A stretch of 64,000 bases of DNA. Source: Rhodovastum sp963714255. GTDB lineage: Bacteria; Pseudomonadota; Alphaproteobacteria; Acetobacterales; Acetobacteraceae. The notes under the pieces were generated by a model, which was not told the DNA's origin, did no database searches, and saw only the letters and a program-made list of their open reading frames with translations. The DNA lies in the NCBI GenBank assembly GCA_963714255.1, contig CAVQNU010000015.1:62001-126000 (forward strand), given 5' to 3'. Positions within the stretch are counted from its first letter, which is position 1. Each line of letters begins with the position of its first letter. A program made the translations under genes and the position numbers. Of the stretch, positions 42,458 to 51,452 are shown one piece after another.

Positions 42458-43291
42458 TCAGCGTCCCTGCCAGACCGGCTTGCGCCGGGCGAGGAAGGCG
42501 CGGGCGGCGTTGTGGAAATCCTCGGTGTCGGCGAAGCCGTTCGCCGCCGCTTCCTCGGCCGGGGTCACCGGCAGCGTCCCGCGCAGCTTGCGCAGCGCCG
42601 CCTTGTGGAAGCGCGCCGATAACGGGCTGCCCTCGGCGATTCGCTGCGCCAGCGCCATCGCCTCCGCCGCCACCGCGTCATCCGCCGCCAGGCGCGACAG
42701 CAGGCCCTTCTCGTAGGCTTCCCGGCCGGTGAAGATGCGGCCTTCGATCAGGATTTCCGCCGCCACCGCGGTGCCCACCATTTGAATGATCGGGTCGATT
42801 TCGGCATAGGGGTACCAGATGCCGAGCCTGCCGGCAGTGATGCCGAAGCGCAGGTCCGCGCCGCCGACCCGAAAGTCGCACATGGTGGCGATGCCGGCGC
42901 CACCGCCGATACAGGCGCCCATGAGCATCGCCACCACCGGGTGGCGGCAGAGCGCGATCGACTGCATCGCCGCGTGCACCGCGGCGGCGTAGATGTCCTC
43001 CAGCGCTCTGGTGCCGCGTTCGGCGGCGAAGGCGGTGATGTCGCCGCCGGCGCAGAATGCCGCGGTGCCGGCGCCGCGCAGCACGACGCAGCGCAGGTCG
43101 TCCGCGGCCGACAGGGCTTCCATGGTCGCCTGCAGGCCGCGCCACATCGACAGGTCGAAGGCGTTGCGCCGCTCGGGGCGGTTGAAAGTCACCACCGCGA
43201 CCGGGCCGGCGCGGGTGACGGGCAACAGCGGATGATACGGTTCGGGCAAGACACGGTGCTTTCGGATTGCGGGGCGGGCCCAGCCTCTCAC
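42458..43291 (-). CDS. Enoyl-CoA hydratase/isomerase family protein
   Basis: The 277-residue product is a crotonase-fold enzyme: RPERRNAFDLSMW, the oxyanion block AFCAGGDITAFA and MLMGACIGGGAGIATMCDFR, with GRIFTGREAYEKGLLSR later. The catalytic Glu pair of true hydratases cannot be placed with confidence. A GTG at 43291 overlaps the TGA of the upstream glycosylase gene by four bases, so they are coupled. The first 20 residues are atypical, so an internal TTG start near residue 15 is possible. The substrate is unknown. Confidence 0.82.
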   Translation of the reverse strand: MRGWARPAIRKHRVLPEPYHPLLPVTRAGPVAVVTFNRPERRNAFDLSMWRGLQATMEALSAADDLRCVVLRGAGTAAFCAGGDITAFAAERGTRALEDIYAAAVHAAMQSIALCRHPVVAMLMGACIGGGAGIATMCDFRVGGADLRFGITAGRLGIWYPYAEIDPIIQMVGTAVAAEILIEGRIFTGREAYEKGLLSRLAADDAVAAEAMALAQRIAEGSPLSARFHKAALRKLRGTLPVTPAEEAAANGFADTEDFHNAARAFLARRKPVWQGR

Positions 43292-43944
43292 GACGGCGGT
43301 AGATCGTCCATCGCCGGCCGCCCGGTCACATGCCGCCAGTGGTGCCAGAGCAGCCGCGCCGCCAGCGCCCGCCAGGGCTGCCAGGGTTCGGCCAGGCGCC
43401 GCAGCGCCGCCGGGCCGGGGCGCGAGGGCAGGCCCTTGAGGTGACAGGCCGCTCCGGCCAACGCAAGATCGCCGGCCGGGAACACGTCGTTGCGCTCCAG
43501 CGCGAACAGCAGGTAGATCTCGGCCGACCAGTTGCCCATGCCGCGCACCGCGGCTATGGCTGCCACCGCCTCGGCGTCCGCCATGCCGGCCAGCCCAGGC
43601 TCGCTGAGGGTGCCGTCGGCAAAGGCTTGCGCAAGCGCCCGGGCATGCTCAATCTTGGGCCGCGACAACCCGGCCAGGCGGAGCTGCTCATCGGGCAGCG
43701 CGAGCAGGCCGGCCGGCTCCAGCGCACCTGGCGTTGCGTGCAGCCGGCGCCAGATTGCCGCCGCCGCTTGGTTGCTGATCTGCTGGCCGACGATCGCCTG
43801 CAGCAGCCCGGGAAACCCGCGCGCACGCCGCCGCCATGGCAGCGGGCCGGCGGCCGGCTCAATTCGGGCAAGATCGGCGTCGGCCGCGGCCAGGGCATCG
43901 AGCCCGGCACGCGCCGCCGGCGGCGGGTGCTGGAATGTGACCAA
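43288..43944 (-). CDS. DNA-3-methyladenine glycosylase, AlkA-like
   Basis: The protein removes alkylated bases from DNA. It has the HhH-GPD region LLQAIVGQQISNQAAAAIWR, RPKIEHARALAQA, then AVRGMGNWSAEIYLLFALER with the catalytic Asp in VFPAGDLAL. The start is uncertain: TTG 43944 gives 218 residues beginning VTFQHPPPAARAG after the initiator; a GTG at 44028 would add 28 and reach the divergent response regulator start. Family length is about 200-215. The regulator gene is divergent and separated by about 90 bases. Confidence 0.85.
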   Translation of the reverse strand: MVTFQHPPPAARAGLDALAAADADLARIEPAAGPLPWRRRARGFPGLLQAIVGQQISNQAAAAIWRRLHATPGALEPAGLLALPDEQLRLAGLSRPKIEHARALAQAFADGTLSEPGLAGMADAEAVAAIAAVRGMGNWSAEIYLLFALERNDVFPAGDLALAGAACHLKGLPSRPGPAALRRLAEPWQPWRALAARLLWHHWRHVTGRPAMDDLPPS

Positions 43945-44030
43945 GGGGGCTGGACCGTTGAGGTTTGGCGCCCAAAGCGTGCCAGAGCGCAAGAGGGCTA
44001 TACGAATCTTTGTTCGCCGAGGATACACTT

Positions 44031-44792
44031 ATGACCATGGAGACAGGCACCCCCGTGGAGACGGCCCCGGCCAGCGGCATGGCGCCGCATATCCTGATCG
44101 TCGACGACGACCGCGAGACGCGGGAGTTGCTGGCGCGCTTTCTGGAGCGCCATCAATTCCGCGTCACCGCGGTGCGCGACGCGCGGGATGCGCGGCGGGT
44201 CTGGCCGCTCGGCCATTTCCATCTGCTCATCCTCGACCTGATGCTGCCGGGCGAAAGCGGCCTCGACTTCGCCCGCTGGTTGCGCGGCTTCTCCGAGGTG
44301 CCGATCGTCATGCTCACCGCAATGGGCGAGGAAACCGACCGCATCATCGGCCTCGAGCTGGGGGCCGATGACTACGTGCCCAAGCCGTTCAACCCGCGCG
44401 AGCTGCTGGCGCGCATGCGCGCCGTGCTGCGGCGGGTGGGCGAGCCGACCGAGCGGCGCCCCGAATCGGGGCCGCGCACCTTGTCCTTTTCCGGCTGGAC
44501 GCTCGATCTGGCGCGCCGGCGGCTGCTCAACCCCGATGGGGTGGAGGTGCCGCTGACCGGTGGCGAGTACGACCTGCTGGTGGCGCTGGTGGAGCGCGCC
44601 AACCGGGTGCTGACCCGCGACATGCTGCTCGACCTGCTGCGCGGCCGCCAGGCCGGACCGTTCGACCGCGCCATCGACGTGGCGGTCAGCCGGCTGCGGC
44701 GCAAGCTCGACGACAACGGCCGCCAGTCGCAGCTGATCAAGACCGTGCGCGGCGGCGGCTACGTGCTGGCCGCGGACGTCGAGCGCGCATGA
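44031..44792 (+). CDS. OmpR-family response regulator
   Basis: The 253-residue protein has a receiver domain (ILIVDDDRETRELLARFL, phospho-acceptor D69 in LLILDLMLPGESG, Lys in YVPKPFNPREL) and a winged-helix C-terminal domain (SGWTLDLARRRLLNPDG, FDRAIDVAVSRLRRKL, TVRGGGYVLA). It works with the sensor kinase that starts 40 bases downstream. A 20-residue N-terminal extension precedes the receiver. Target genes are unknown. Confidence 0.93.
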   Translation: MTMETGTPVETAPASGMAPHILIVDDDRETRELLARFLERHQFRVTAVRDARDARRVWPLGHFHLLILDLMLPGESGLDFARWLRGFSEVPIVMLTAMGEETDRIIGLELGADDYVPKPFNPRELLARMRAVLRRVGEPTERRPESGPRTLSFSGWTLDLARRRLLNPDGVEVPLTGGEYDLLVALVERANRVLTRDMLLDLLRGRQAGPFDRAIDVAVSRLRRKLDDNGRQSQLIKTVRGGGYVLAADVERA

Positions 44793-44832
44793 GTAGACCG
44801 CGCAGGAGCGGTCGAACCCCCAAGTTGGGCGG

Positions 44833-46172
44833 GTGAACAGATTCCTGTTTTCGCCGCGCAGCCTGGCAACGCGCACCGCGCTGGTGCTGCTGGTCGGGCT
44901 TGGATTGGTGCAGGTGGCCGGGCTTACTATCCATGCGTTGGACCGCCTCGATGTGCAGCGGGTGGCGCTGGCGCGCGATGCGGCGGTGCGGGTGATTTCG
45001 ATGTACCGCAGCGTGGCGCTGGCCCCGCGCGAAGGGCGCCCCGCCGTGGTGGCCGAGTTCGACCAGCGCGACGGCGCCATGGCCTGGATCGGCGACGCGC
45101 CGAGCGCGGAGACTCTGCCGGTCATGGACGAGGCCGCCCAGCGGCGGTTCCGCGGGGCGATGCTGCTGGTGCCGATTCCGGTGGCATATCGCCCGCGCGA
45201 GTTCGTGCTGCGCGGCGGCGCCGATTCGGGCCGCATCGGCGTCGGGCTGCGCCTGCCGGACGACAAATGGCTGAACGCGACGCTGGAGCTGCCGCCGGCC
45301 TGGCCCTGGCACTCGCTGAATTTCTTCTTCGCCTTCCTGATGATGACGGTGACCGCGGCCGGGCTGACGTTGTGGGCGGTGCGCCGGCTGATCGCGCCGG
45401 TCTCGACGCTGGCCGCCGCGGCGGAAGCGCTCGGGCGCGACGTCAACGCGCCGCCCCTGCCCGAGACCGGGCCGATCGAGGTCGCGACCGCCGCGCGGGC
45501 GTTCAACACCATGGCCGAGCGCATCCGCCGCTTCGTGCAGGACCGGACCTTCATGCTGACCGCCATCGGGCATGACCTGCGCACCCCGATCACCCGGATG
45601 AAGCTGCGCGCCGAGTTCCTCGAAGACGACGAGCTGCGTGCCAAGATGCTGGCCGACATCGACGAGCTGGAGGCGATGGTGGCCTCGACCCTGGCGTTCG
45701 GCCGTGACGTTGCGGCCAACGAGCAGGTGACTGCGGTCGATCTGCCTGAACTCGCGCGCACGGTGCTGGACGAGGCGGCCGATGCCCGACCGGATTGCGC
45801 CGAGAAGCTGAGCTACGCGGGCCCTGACCATTTGGCCGTCCGGGTGCGCTCGCTGGCGATGAAGCGGGCCATCAGCAATCTGGTGCTGAACGCGCTGGCC
45901 TATGGCGGCAATGCGCGGGTTCTGTTGGCGCCGCCGGAGGCGGGGCAGCTGACCCTGGTGGTCGAGGATGACGGCCCTGGCATTCCCGTCGCCGAGCTTG
46001 AACGCGTGTTCCAGCCGTTTCACCGGGTGGAGACCAGCCGCAACCGTGAGACCGGCGGCAGCGGGCTCGGCCTGCCGATCGCCCGCAATATCCTGCGCGC
46101 GCATGGCGGCGACGTGACGCTGGCCAACCGGGTGGGGGGGGCGTGCGGGTGACGGTCATGCTTCCCGTGTGA
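44833..46172 (+). CDS. EnvZ-like sensor histidine kinase, 3' end frameshifted
   Basis: The protein has transmembrane helices near residues 15-36 and 158-178 around a periplasmic sensor of about 120 residues, a HAMP domain (RLIAPVSTLAAAAEALGRDV), the phosphorylated His H247 in IGHDLRTPITRMK and ATP-binding boxes NLVLNALAYGG, DDGPGIP and GSGLGLPIARNI. It starts at GTG 44833. The frame stops at 46152 after NRVGGACG, but a run of eight G at 46134-46141 suggests one missing or two extra G. The corrected end is VRVTVMLPV with TGA at 46172, the normal kinase terminus. It pairs with the regulator upstream. Confidence 0.88.
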
Positions 46173-46181
46173 TGCGAGTGC

Positions 46182-46230
46182 GGCGGAGAAAGGAAGGCCA
46201 GGGCAGAGCCCTGGCCTTCCTTTCTCCGCC
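46182..46230. repeat. 49-bp perfect palindrome with repeat core
   Basis: Arms 46182-46204 and 46208-46230 are exact reverse complements of 23 bases around AGA. The inner GCCAGGGC is the shared core; the outer GGCGGAGAAAGGAAG is unique to this copy. It lies ten bases after the kinase stop. Confidence 0.92.
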
Positions 46231-46299
46231 CGCAAACCGCTGCACGACTCCCCTCAACCTGTTATTGCATCAGGCTTCGCGATCCATGCCGGAGGCGGG

Positions 46300-46971
46300 G
46301 TGAATAACGCGAAACGACCAGCGGGCGAGGCCGATCTTGAGCGACTGGCCGCGCGTGTGGCCATGCTCGCCTCCGATGACGGCGAGGCCGACAACGCGGG
46401 CCGCGCGGTCGGCGCCCTGGCGCGCCGCATCGGCCTGACCGGCGGCGACCTCAAGCGCATCTTTCTGGCCGGAACGGCGAGTGCCCCCGGCGGCACGGAC
46501 CGGGAGCGGCTGGAGCGCGAGGTCGCGTTGCTGCGCCAGAGCCTGACGGCCATCGACGCCGATGCGCGGCGGATGGCGCGCCAGCGCGACGAGTTGCGGG
46601 ACGAGAACGACCGGCTGCGCGCCAGCCTGGGACGGCTGCGGTTGACCGGATGGGCCTGGGGGCTGGCGGGCGCAGGGGGAGGGATGTTGCTGGCGGCCGT
46701 CGCCGCCTGGATCGAGCCTTCCGGCCGCGCCGCCCCCCCGACGGCGGCCTTCCAGGCTGCCGACGACCACCGCGCCGCCACCGTCCGTCCCGGCGGAGCG
46801 TTGCTGTTCCGCCAGCCTGAGCGCGCCGGCATGCCGCTGGCCGCGCTGCCGAGCGGCCAGCACCTGCAGGTCCACCGGCTGGTCTGGAAGTCGCTCGTGC
46901 AATGGGCCGAGGTCGAGGCGCCGGGCGGCTGGATCGGCTACGTGCTGACCACGGAAATCGACTTGTCCTGA
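46300..46971 (+). CDS. Membrane protein with coiled coil and SH3-like tail
   Basis: The 223-residue product from a GTG has an acidic N-terminal region, a coiled coil at about residues 65-110 (RERLEREVALLRQSL...), one transmembrane helix near 118-138 (GWAWGLAGAGGGMLLAAVAAW) and a periplasmic domain. The latter, at 155-220, ends VWKSLVQWAEVEAPGGWIGY, like a bacterial SH3 domain that binds cell wall. No family is assigned. Its function may be in envelope structure. It is convergent with eutC. Confidence 0.65.
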   Translation: MNNAKRPAGEADLERLAARVAMLASDDGEADNAGRAVGALARRIGLTGGDLKRIFLAGTASAPGGTDRERLEREVALLRQSLTAIDADARRMARQRDELRDENDRLRASLGRLRLTGWAWGLAGAGGGMLLAAVAAWIEPSGRAAPPTAAFQAADDHRAATVRPGGALLFRQPERAGMPLAALPSGQHLQVHRLVWKSLVQWAEVEAPGGWIGYVLTTEIDLS

Positions 46972-47690
46972 CCGTCCCGGCCGGGCAAGGGCTGCTCGTC
47001 CTTCAGGGCAACGCCCGTCAGCCGCAGCGCGCGCATACGCCCGATCAGCCACAGCAGCTTGTCCGCCGCCTGCGCCGGGCGCAGCCCTCCCGGTCGGATG
47101 TTGGACACGCAGTTGCGTTCGGCGTCGGTGCGCCCGCGCCTTGGCTGCCAGGTGAGGTAAGCGCCAAGACTGTCCGGCGAGGTCAGGCCGGGCCGCTCGC
47201 CGATCAGCACCAGCACCGCCTCGGCACCGAGCGATTCGCCCAGCGCGTCGCCCAGCGCCACCCGCCCCTGTGCGGCGACCGCGATCGGTCCCAGGCGTTC
47301 CATCCGGCCGGCCAGGCGGGCGAGCAACGGGGCGGCGTGGCGCTGCACGGCGGCGGCCGACAGCCCGTCGCACAGCAGGATGACAAGCCGGCCCGGCGCC
47401 GCCGGCAGGCCGCCGGCGTCGAGCAGCCGGCGGCCGAGATCGGGGCGGCGGAGGTAGGTGTGCCGGTCCGGGCAGGCGCTGCGGACCTCGCTGGCGGCCA
47501 GCCCGGCGGCGCGCAGATCCGCCTGCAGGGCCGCAATGTCGAGGGCGGCGTGCACCGCATCGCGGGCGGCGGCGTGGTCGGCCTGGAACGCCAGATGGGC
47601 CGCGGTGGGCAGAGCGTTGCCGGCGCGGCCGAGCGCCACCCGGGCCGGAGTGAAGCGGCGCAGGTCGCGCCAAAGCGCGGGCGGGGTCAA
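46938..47690 (-). CDS. eutC: Ethanolamine ammonia-lyase small subunit
   Basis: EutC and EutB form the adenosylcobalamin-dependent enzyme that converts ethanolamine to acetaldehyde and ammonia. Family blocks are RVALGRAG, LAFQADHAAARDAVH, DRHTYLRRPDLGRRL, LCDGLSAAAVQRHA, LIGERPGLTSPDSLGAY and DAERNCVSNIRP. A TTG at 47690 overlaps the eutB stop by four bases (TTGA) and gives 250 residues. It overlaps the convergent SH3-like gene by 34 bases. Confidence 0.93.
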   Translation of the reverse strand: MTPPALWRDLRRFTPARVALGRAGNALPTAAHLAFQADHAAARDAVHAALDIAALQADLRAAGLAASEVRSACPDRHTYLRRPDLGRRLLDAGGLPAAPGRLVILLCDGLSAAAVQRHAAPLLARLAGRMERLGPIAVAAQGRVALGDALGESLGAEAVLVLIGERPGLTSPDSLGAYLTWQPRRGRTDAERNCVSNIRPGGLRPAQAADKLLWLIGRMRALRLTGVALKDEQPLPGRDGQDKSISVVST

Positions 47691-49057
47691 ATCAACCCCG
47701 CCAGTGCCGGGGCCAGCGATGGCGGGATGCGCTCCGGCGTTGCGGCGGTAATGCCCGTGCGGTCCAGCCAGGCCTCGAACTCCGGCGCCGGACGCTTGCC
47801 GAGCGCCCCCCGCAGGAACAGCGCGTCGTGGAACGAGGTGCTTTGGTACGACAGCATGATGTCGTCCGCTCCCGGCACGCCCATGATGTAGGTGACGCCG
47901 GCAACCCCGAGCAGCGTCAGCAGCACGTCCATGTCGTCCTGGTCGGCCTCGGCGTGGTTGGTGTAGCACACATCCACCCCCATCGGCAGGCCGAGCAGCT
48001 TGCCGCAGAAATGATCCTCCAGGCCGGCGCGGATGATCTGCTTGCCGTTATATAGGTACTCGGGACCGATGAAGCCGACCACCGTATTGACCAGCAATGG
48101 ATCGAACGCCCGCGCCACCGCATAGGCGCGTGCCTCGATGGTCTGCTGGTCGACGCCGTGATGCGCCTCGGCCGAGAGGGCGCTGCCCTGGCCGGTCTCG
48201 AAATACATCACGTTCCGCCCGACCGTGCCGCGCCGCAGCGCCAGCGCCGCCGCGCGGGCTTCGGCCAGCAGGGGCAGGGTGATGCCGAAGGCGCGGTTGG
48301 TGGCTTCGGTGCCGCCGATGGACTGGAACACCAGGTCCACCGGGGCGCCGGCTTCGATGCAGCGCAGCGTGGTGGTGACATGGGCCAGCACGCAGGTCTG
48401 GGTGGGAATGGCGTAGCGTTCACGCACACCATCCAGCATGTGCAGCAGGGTGGTGGTGGCGGCGACACTGTCGGTGGCCGGATTGACCCCGATCACCGCG
48501 TCGCCGGCGCCGAGCAGCAGGCCGTCGAGCGTGGCGGCGGCCACGCCGCGCGGGTCGTCGACCGGATGGTTGGGCTGCAGCCGGACGGAAAGCCGGCCGG
48601 GCAGGCCGATCGTGTTGCGGAACGCGGTGGTGACACGGCACTTCGCCGCGACCGCGATCAGATCCTGCAGCCGCATGATCTTGCTGACCGCGGCGGCGAT
48701 TTCCGGCGTCAGGCCGGGGCGGAGGGCGGTCAGGAATTCGGGCGTCGCCTCGGCGAGCAGAAAATCACGCAGGCCGCCGACGGTGAGGTGGGCGACCGGC
48801 GCGAAGGCGGCACTGTCATGATCATCCAGAATCAAGCGGGTGACGTCGTCGTCCTCGTACGGGATGACCGGTTCGTCCACCAGGGAGCGCAGCGGCAGGT
48901 CGGCGAGCGCCATCTGGGCCGCCACGCGCTCGCTGGCCGAAGCGGCGGCGATGCCGGCCAGCTGGTCCCCCGAGCGCAGCGGGGTGGCGCGGGCGAGCAG
49001 GGTCTTCAGGTCAGCGAAGACATGGCTTGTGCCGGCGAGGGTGTGATGGAACGGCAT
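47687..49057 (-). CDS. eutB: Ethanolamine ammonia-lyase large subunit
   Basis: The catalytic subunit (456 residues) binds ethanolamine and B12. Visible are LKTLLARATPLRSGDQLAGI, RFRNTIGLPG-type substrate loop (TAFRNTIGLPGRLSVRLQPN), GVNPATDS, QSIGGTEATNRAFG, MYFETGQGSALS and DVCYTNHAEADQDDMD. ATG 49057 is chosen. No eutA reactivase, microcompartment or transporter gene is in this window, so this is a simple two-gene unit, as in some alphaproteobacteria using ethanolamine as nitrogen source. Confidence 0.94.
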   Translation of the reverse strand: MPFHHTLAGTSHVFADLKTLLARATPLRSGDQLAGIAAASASERVAAQMALADLPLRSLVDEPVIPYEDDDVTRLILDDHDSAAFAPVAHLTVGGLRDFLLAEATPEFLTALRPGLTPEIAAAVSKIMRLQDLIAVAAKCRVTTAFRNTIGLPGRLSVRLQPNHPVDDPRGVAAATLDGLLLGAGDAVIGVNPATDSVAATTTLLHMLDGVRERYAIPTQTCVLAHVTTTLRCIEAGAPVDLVFQSIGGTEATNRAFGITLPLLAEARAAALALRRGTVGRNVMYFETGQGSALSAEAHHGVDQQTIEARAYAVARAFDPLLVNTVVGFIGPEYLYNGKQIIRAGLEDHFCGKLLGLPMGVDVCYTNHAEADQDDMDVLLTLLGVAGVTYIMGVPGADDIMLSYQSTSFHDALFLRGALGKRPAPEFEAWLDRTGITAATPERIPPSLAPALAGLI

Positions 49058-49100
49058 GCGGACTCCGCTTGGCGGCTCTGCACAGTAGATGGGTACGGGC

Positions 49101-49207
49101 AAAAGAAGGAAGGCCAGGGCTCTGCCCTGGACCCGCAAGGGGGCAGTGGCCCCCTTGACCCCGCTATTTAAGTTTCGGGGTCCAGGGCAGACCTCTTGCC
49201 TTACTTT
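49101..49207. repeat. Palindromic element, degraded copy
   Basis: The left arm AAAAGAAGGAAGGCCAGGGC with the core is intact, then a CAAGGGGGC/GCCCCCTTG hairpin and CCCCGCTATTTAAG. The right core is damaged (CCAGGGC-AGA-CCTCTTGCC). It lies between divergent eutB and rplK. Confidence 0.75.
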
Positions 49208-49332
49208 TTTTGCTGGACTCTGCCCCAGCTTCCCACTAGACGCCCCCGTTCAACCGGAACGCGGGAGACCGGCGGCCCTTGCGGCTGCCCGGTCGCATGC
49301 ACCGCGGTCCCTGCAACAGGACCAGGGATACC

Positions 49333-49767
49333 ATGGCGAAGAAGATCGTCGGCTACATCAAGCTGCAGATTCCTGCCGGCAAGGCGAACCCCTCGCCGCC
49401 GGTCGGCCCCGCGCTCGGCCAGCGCGGCCTCAACATCATGGCCTTCGTGAAGGAATTCAACGCCGTCACCGCGCAGATGGAGCCCGGCATGCCGGTGCCC
49501 GTGGTGATCACCGCGTTCGGCGACCGCACCTTCACCTTCGTCATGAAGACGCCGCCGAATACTTACTTCCTCAAGAAGGCGGCGGGCATCCAGAAGGGCA
49601 CGACTTCGCCGGGCAAGGGGGCGACGGTCGGCCGGGTGACCATCAGCCAGCTGCGCGAGATCGCCGCGACCAAGATGAAAGACATGAACGCCAACGACGT
49701 GGACGGCGCCGTGCGCATGCTTGCCGGCTCGGCCCGCTCGATGGGTATCGCCGTGGTGGAGGGCTGA
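49333..49767 (+). CDS. rplK: 50S ribosomal protein L11
   Basis: The 144-residue L11 has the N-terminal KIVGYIKLQIPAGKANPSPP with the conserved PVGPALGQRGLNIM and the C-terminal RNA-binding KGATVGRVTISQLREIAATK. It forms the GTPase-associated centre with L10/L12. ATG 49333 follows a run with CAGGGA. The usual upstream secE-nusG pair is absent; the eutB gene and a repeat element are next to it. Confidence 0.97.
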   Translation: MAKKIVGYIKLQIPAGKANPSPPVGPALGQRGLNIMAFVKEFNAVTAQMEPGMPVPVVITAFGDRTFTFVMKTPPNTYFLKKAAGIQKGTTSPGKGATVGRVTISQLREIAATKMKDMNANDVDGAVRMLAGSARSMGIAVVEG

Positions 49768-49771
49768 GCCG

Positions 49772-50464
49772 ATGGCGCACGACAAGCGGCTCAAGGCGGC
49801 CTACGCCACCGTCGACCGCACCAAAACCCTGCCGCTCGCCCAGGCGATCGCCCTGGTGAAGCAGAACGCGAAGGCGAAGTTCGACGAGACGGTCGAGATT
49901 TCGATGAACCTGGGCATCGACCCGCGCCACGCCGACCAGATGGTGCGCGGCCTGATCAGCCTGCCGAACGGCACCGGCAAAACGCTTCGGGTGGGCGTGT
50001 TCGCCCGCGGCGCCAAGGCCGAGGAGGCGCTGGCCGCCGGGGCGGACGTGGTCGGCGCCGAGGACCTGGCCGAGAAGATCCAGGCCGGCGAGTTCAATTT
50101 CGACCGCTGCATCGCCACGCCCGACATGATGGCGCTGGTCGGCCGGCTCGGCAAAATCCTCGGCCCGCGCGGCCTGATGCCGAACCCCCGCCTGGGCACC
50201 GTGACGATGGACGTGAAGGGGGCGATCCAGGCGGCCAAGGCCGGTCAGGTGGAGTTCCGCGCCGAAAAGGCGGGCATCATCCATGCCGGCATCGGCAAGG
50301 CGAGCTTCCCGGCCGAGAAGCTGCTGGAGAACGCGAAGGCTTTTGCCGATGCGATCGTCAAGGCCAAGCCAACCGGCGCCAAGGGCACCTATGTACAGAA
50401 GGTGGCGCTGAGCTCCACCATGGGACCGGGCGTGCGGGTCGACGTGGCCTCGCTCGCCGGCTGA
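49772..50464 (+). CDS. rplA: 50S ribosomal protein L1
   Basis: The 230-residue L1 starts four bases after the L11 stop. It shows LIKQNAKAKF-like ALVKQNAKAKFDETVEIS, GTGKTLRVGVFARG, ATPDMMALVGRLGKILGPRG and the RNA-binding LMPNPRLGTVT. L1 forms the ribosome stalk near the E site and represses its own operon by binding the leader of the L11 mRNA in other bacteria. Confidence 0.97.
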   Translation: MAHDKRLKAAYATVDRTKTLPLAQAIALVKQNAKAKFDETVEISMNLGIDPRHADQMVRGLISLPNGTGKTLRVGVFARGAKAEEALAAGADVVGAEDLAEKIQAGEFNFDRCIATPDMMALVGRLGKILGPRGLMPNPRLGTVTMDVKGAIQAAKAGQVEFRAEKAGIIHAGIGKASFPAEKLLENAKAFADAIVKAKPTGAKGTYVQKVALSSTMGPGVRVDVASLAG

Positions 50465-50789
50465 CACGAAATACGCCGGCTTTCGGGCCGGCGGGCAGGG
50501 GGCGGGAGCCCCCGACCTGTCCGAGACCGTTCGTGACGCGCCCGGGATTCCCGGACCGTCCTAAGGGGCGTTGCCCGCGCACGGGAGACGGGGAAGCCGA
50601 GGGTGACGCGGGCCGCAGTGCTCCCTGATCCCCTGGCGGTTCCGGCTACGGGGCCTGCCGCGGTGCGCGGCCGGTTCCGCATGGACAGGCGAACCGGGTC
50701 CGCCCGGGCGCCTGGCGGCGTTCGTGCGGCCCAGAGGGCAACCCGGCCGGGTGCGGTCCACACGCACCAGGCCACACAGGAGACGGGTT
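50465..50789 (+). other. rplA-rplJ intergenic leader region
   Basis: The 325-base gap contains no gene. Hairpins GCCGGC-TTTCG-GGCCGGC and GGGGGC-GGGA-GCCCCC near 50475-50520 are the clearest structures. In many bacteria L10/L12 bind the leader here to control rplJL; the region is long enough for that, but I see no certain match. Confidence 0.45.
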
Positions 50790-51320
50790 TTGGACCGTAC
50801 GGAGAAGCGCGAATTCGTCGCCTCCCTGGCTTCCGTCCTGGCAGACGTGTCCATGGTCGTGGTCACCCAGCCCAAGGGGTTGACCGTGGCCGAGGCCACC
50901 GATCTGCGCCGGCGGATGCGGGCCGCGGGGGCGACGTACAAGGTCGCGAAGAACCGGCTGGCCACGCTCGCCTTGGATGGGACCCGATTCGAGGGCATCA
51001 AGCCGCTGCTGAAGGGACCGACCGCGCTCGCGTGGTCGAAGGACCCGGTGGCGGTGGCGAAGGTTGCCATCGAGTTCGCCAAGACCAACGATAAGTTCGC
51101 CGTGCTCGGAGGCGCGCTCGGAACCCAGACGCTCGATGCGGCTGGGATCAAGGCGCTGTCCGAGCTGCCGTCGCTGGATGCGCTGCGGGCGCGGTTGGTG
51201 GGGATGATCCAGACCCCCGCCACCCGGATTGCCGGCGTTCTCCAGGCGCCGGGCGGACAAATCGCACGGGTGCTGGCGGCCTACGCCAAGAGAGACGAGG
51301 CCGAAGCCGAGGCGGCCTGA
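50790..51320 (+). CDS. rplJ: 50S ribosomal protein L10
   Basis: A TTG at 50790 with CAGGAGA starts the 176-residue L10: MDRTEKREFVASLASVLADV, VVTQPKGLTVAEATDLRRRM, YKVAKNRLATLAL and the L12-binding C-terminal helix ARVLAAYAKRDEAEA. It anchors the L7/L12 stalk to the ribosome and is a translational repressor of its own mRNA in enteric bacteria. Confidence 0.95.
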   Translation: MDRTEKREFVASLASVLADVSMVVVTQPKGLTVAEATDLRRRMRAAGATYKVAKNRLATLALDGTRFEGIKPLLKGPTALAWSKDPVAVAKVAIEFAKTNDKFAVLGGALGTQTLDAAGIKALSELPSLDALRARLVGMIQTPATRIAGVLQAPGGQIARVLAAYAKRDEAEAEAA

Positions 51321-51452
51321 TCGCTGCCGCCCGGTCGTTGTCCCCCGGCTTGGCTGCGGGGCGCGTGACCGGCTTGCGTAAACGTTATGGCAGGTCCGCG
51401 CAAGCGGGCTTGCATGGAACCGACCAGGACTTAGATTAGGGGTTATACGAGA

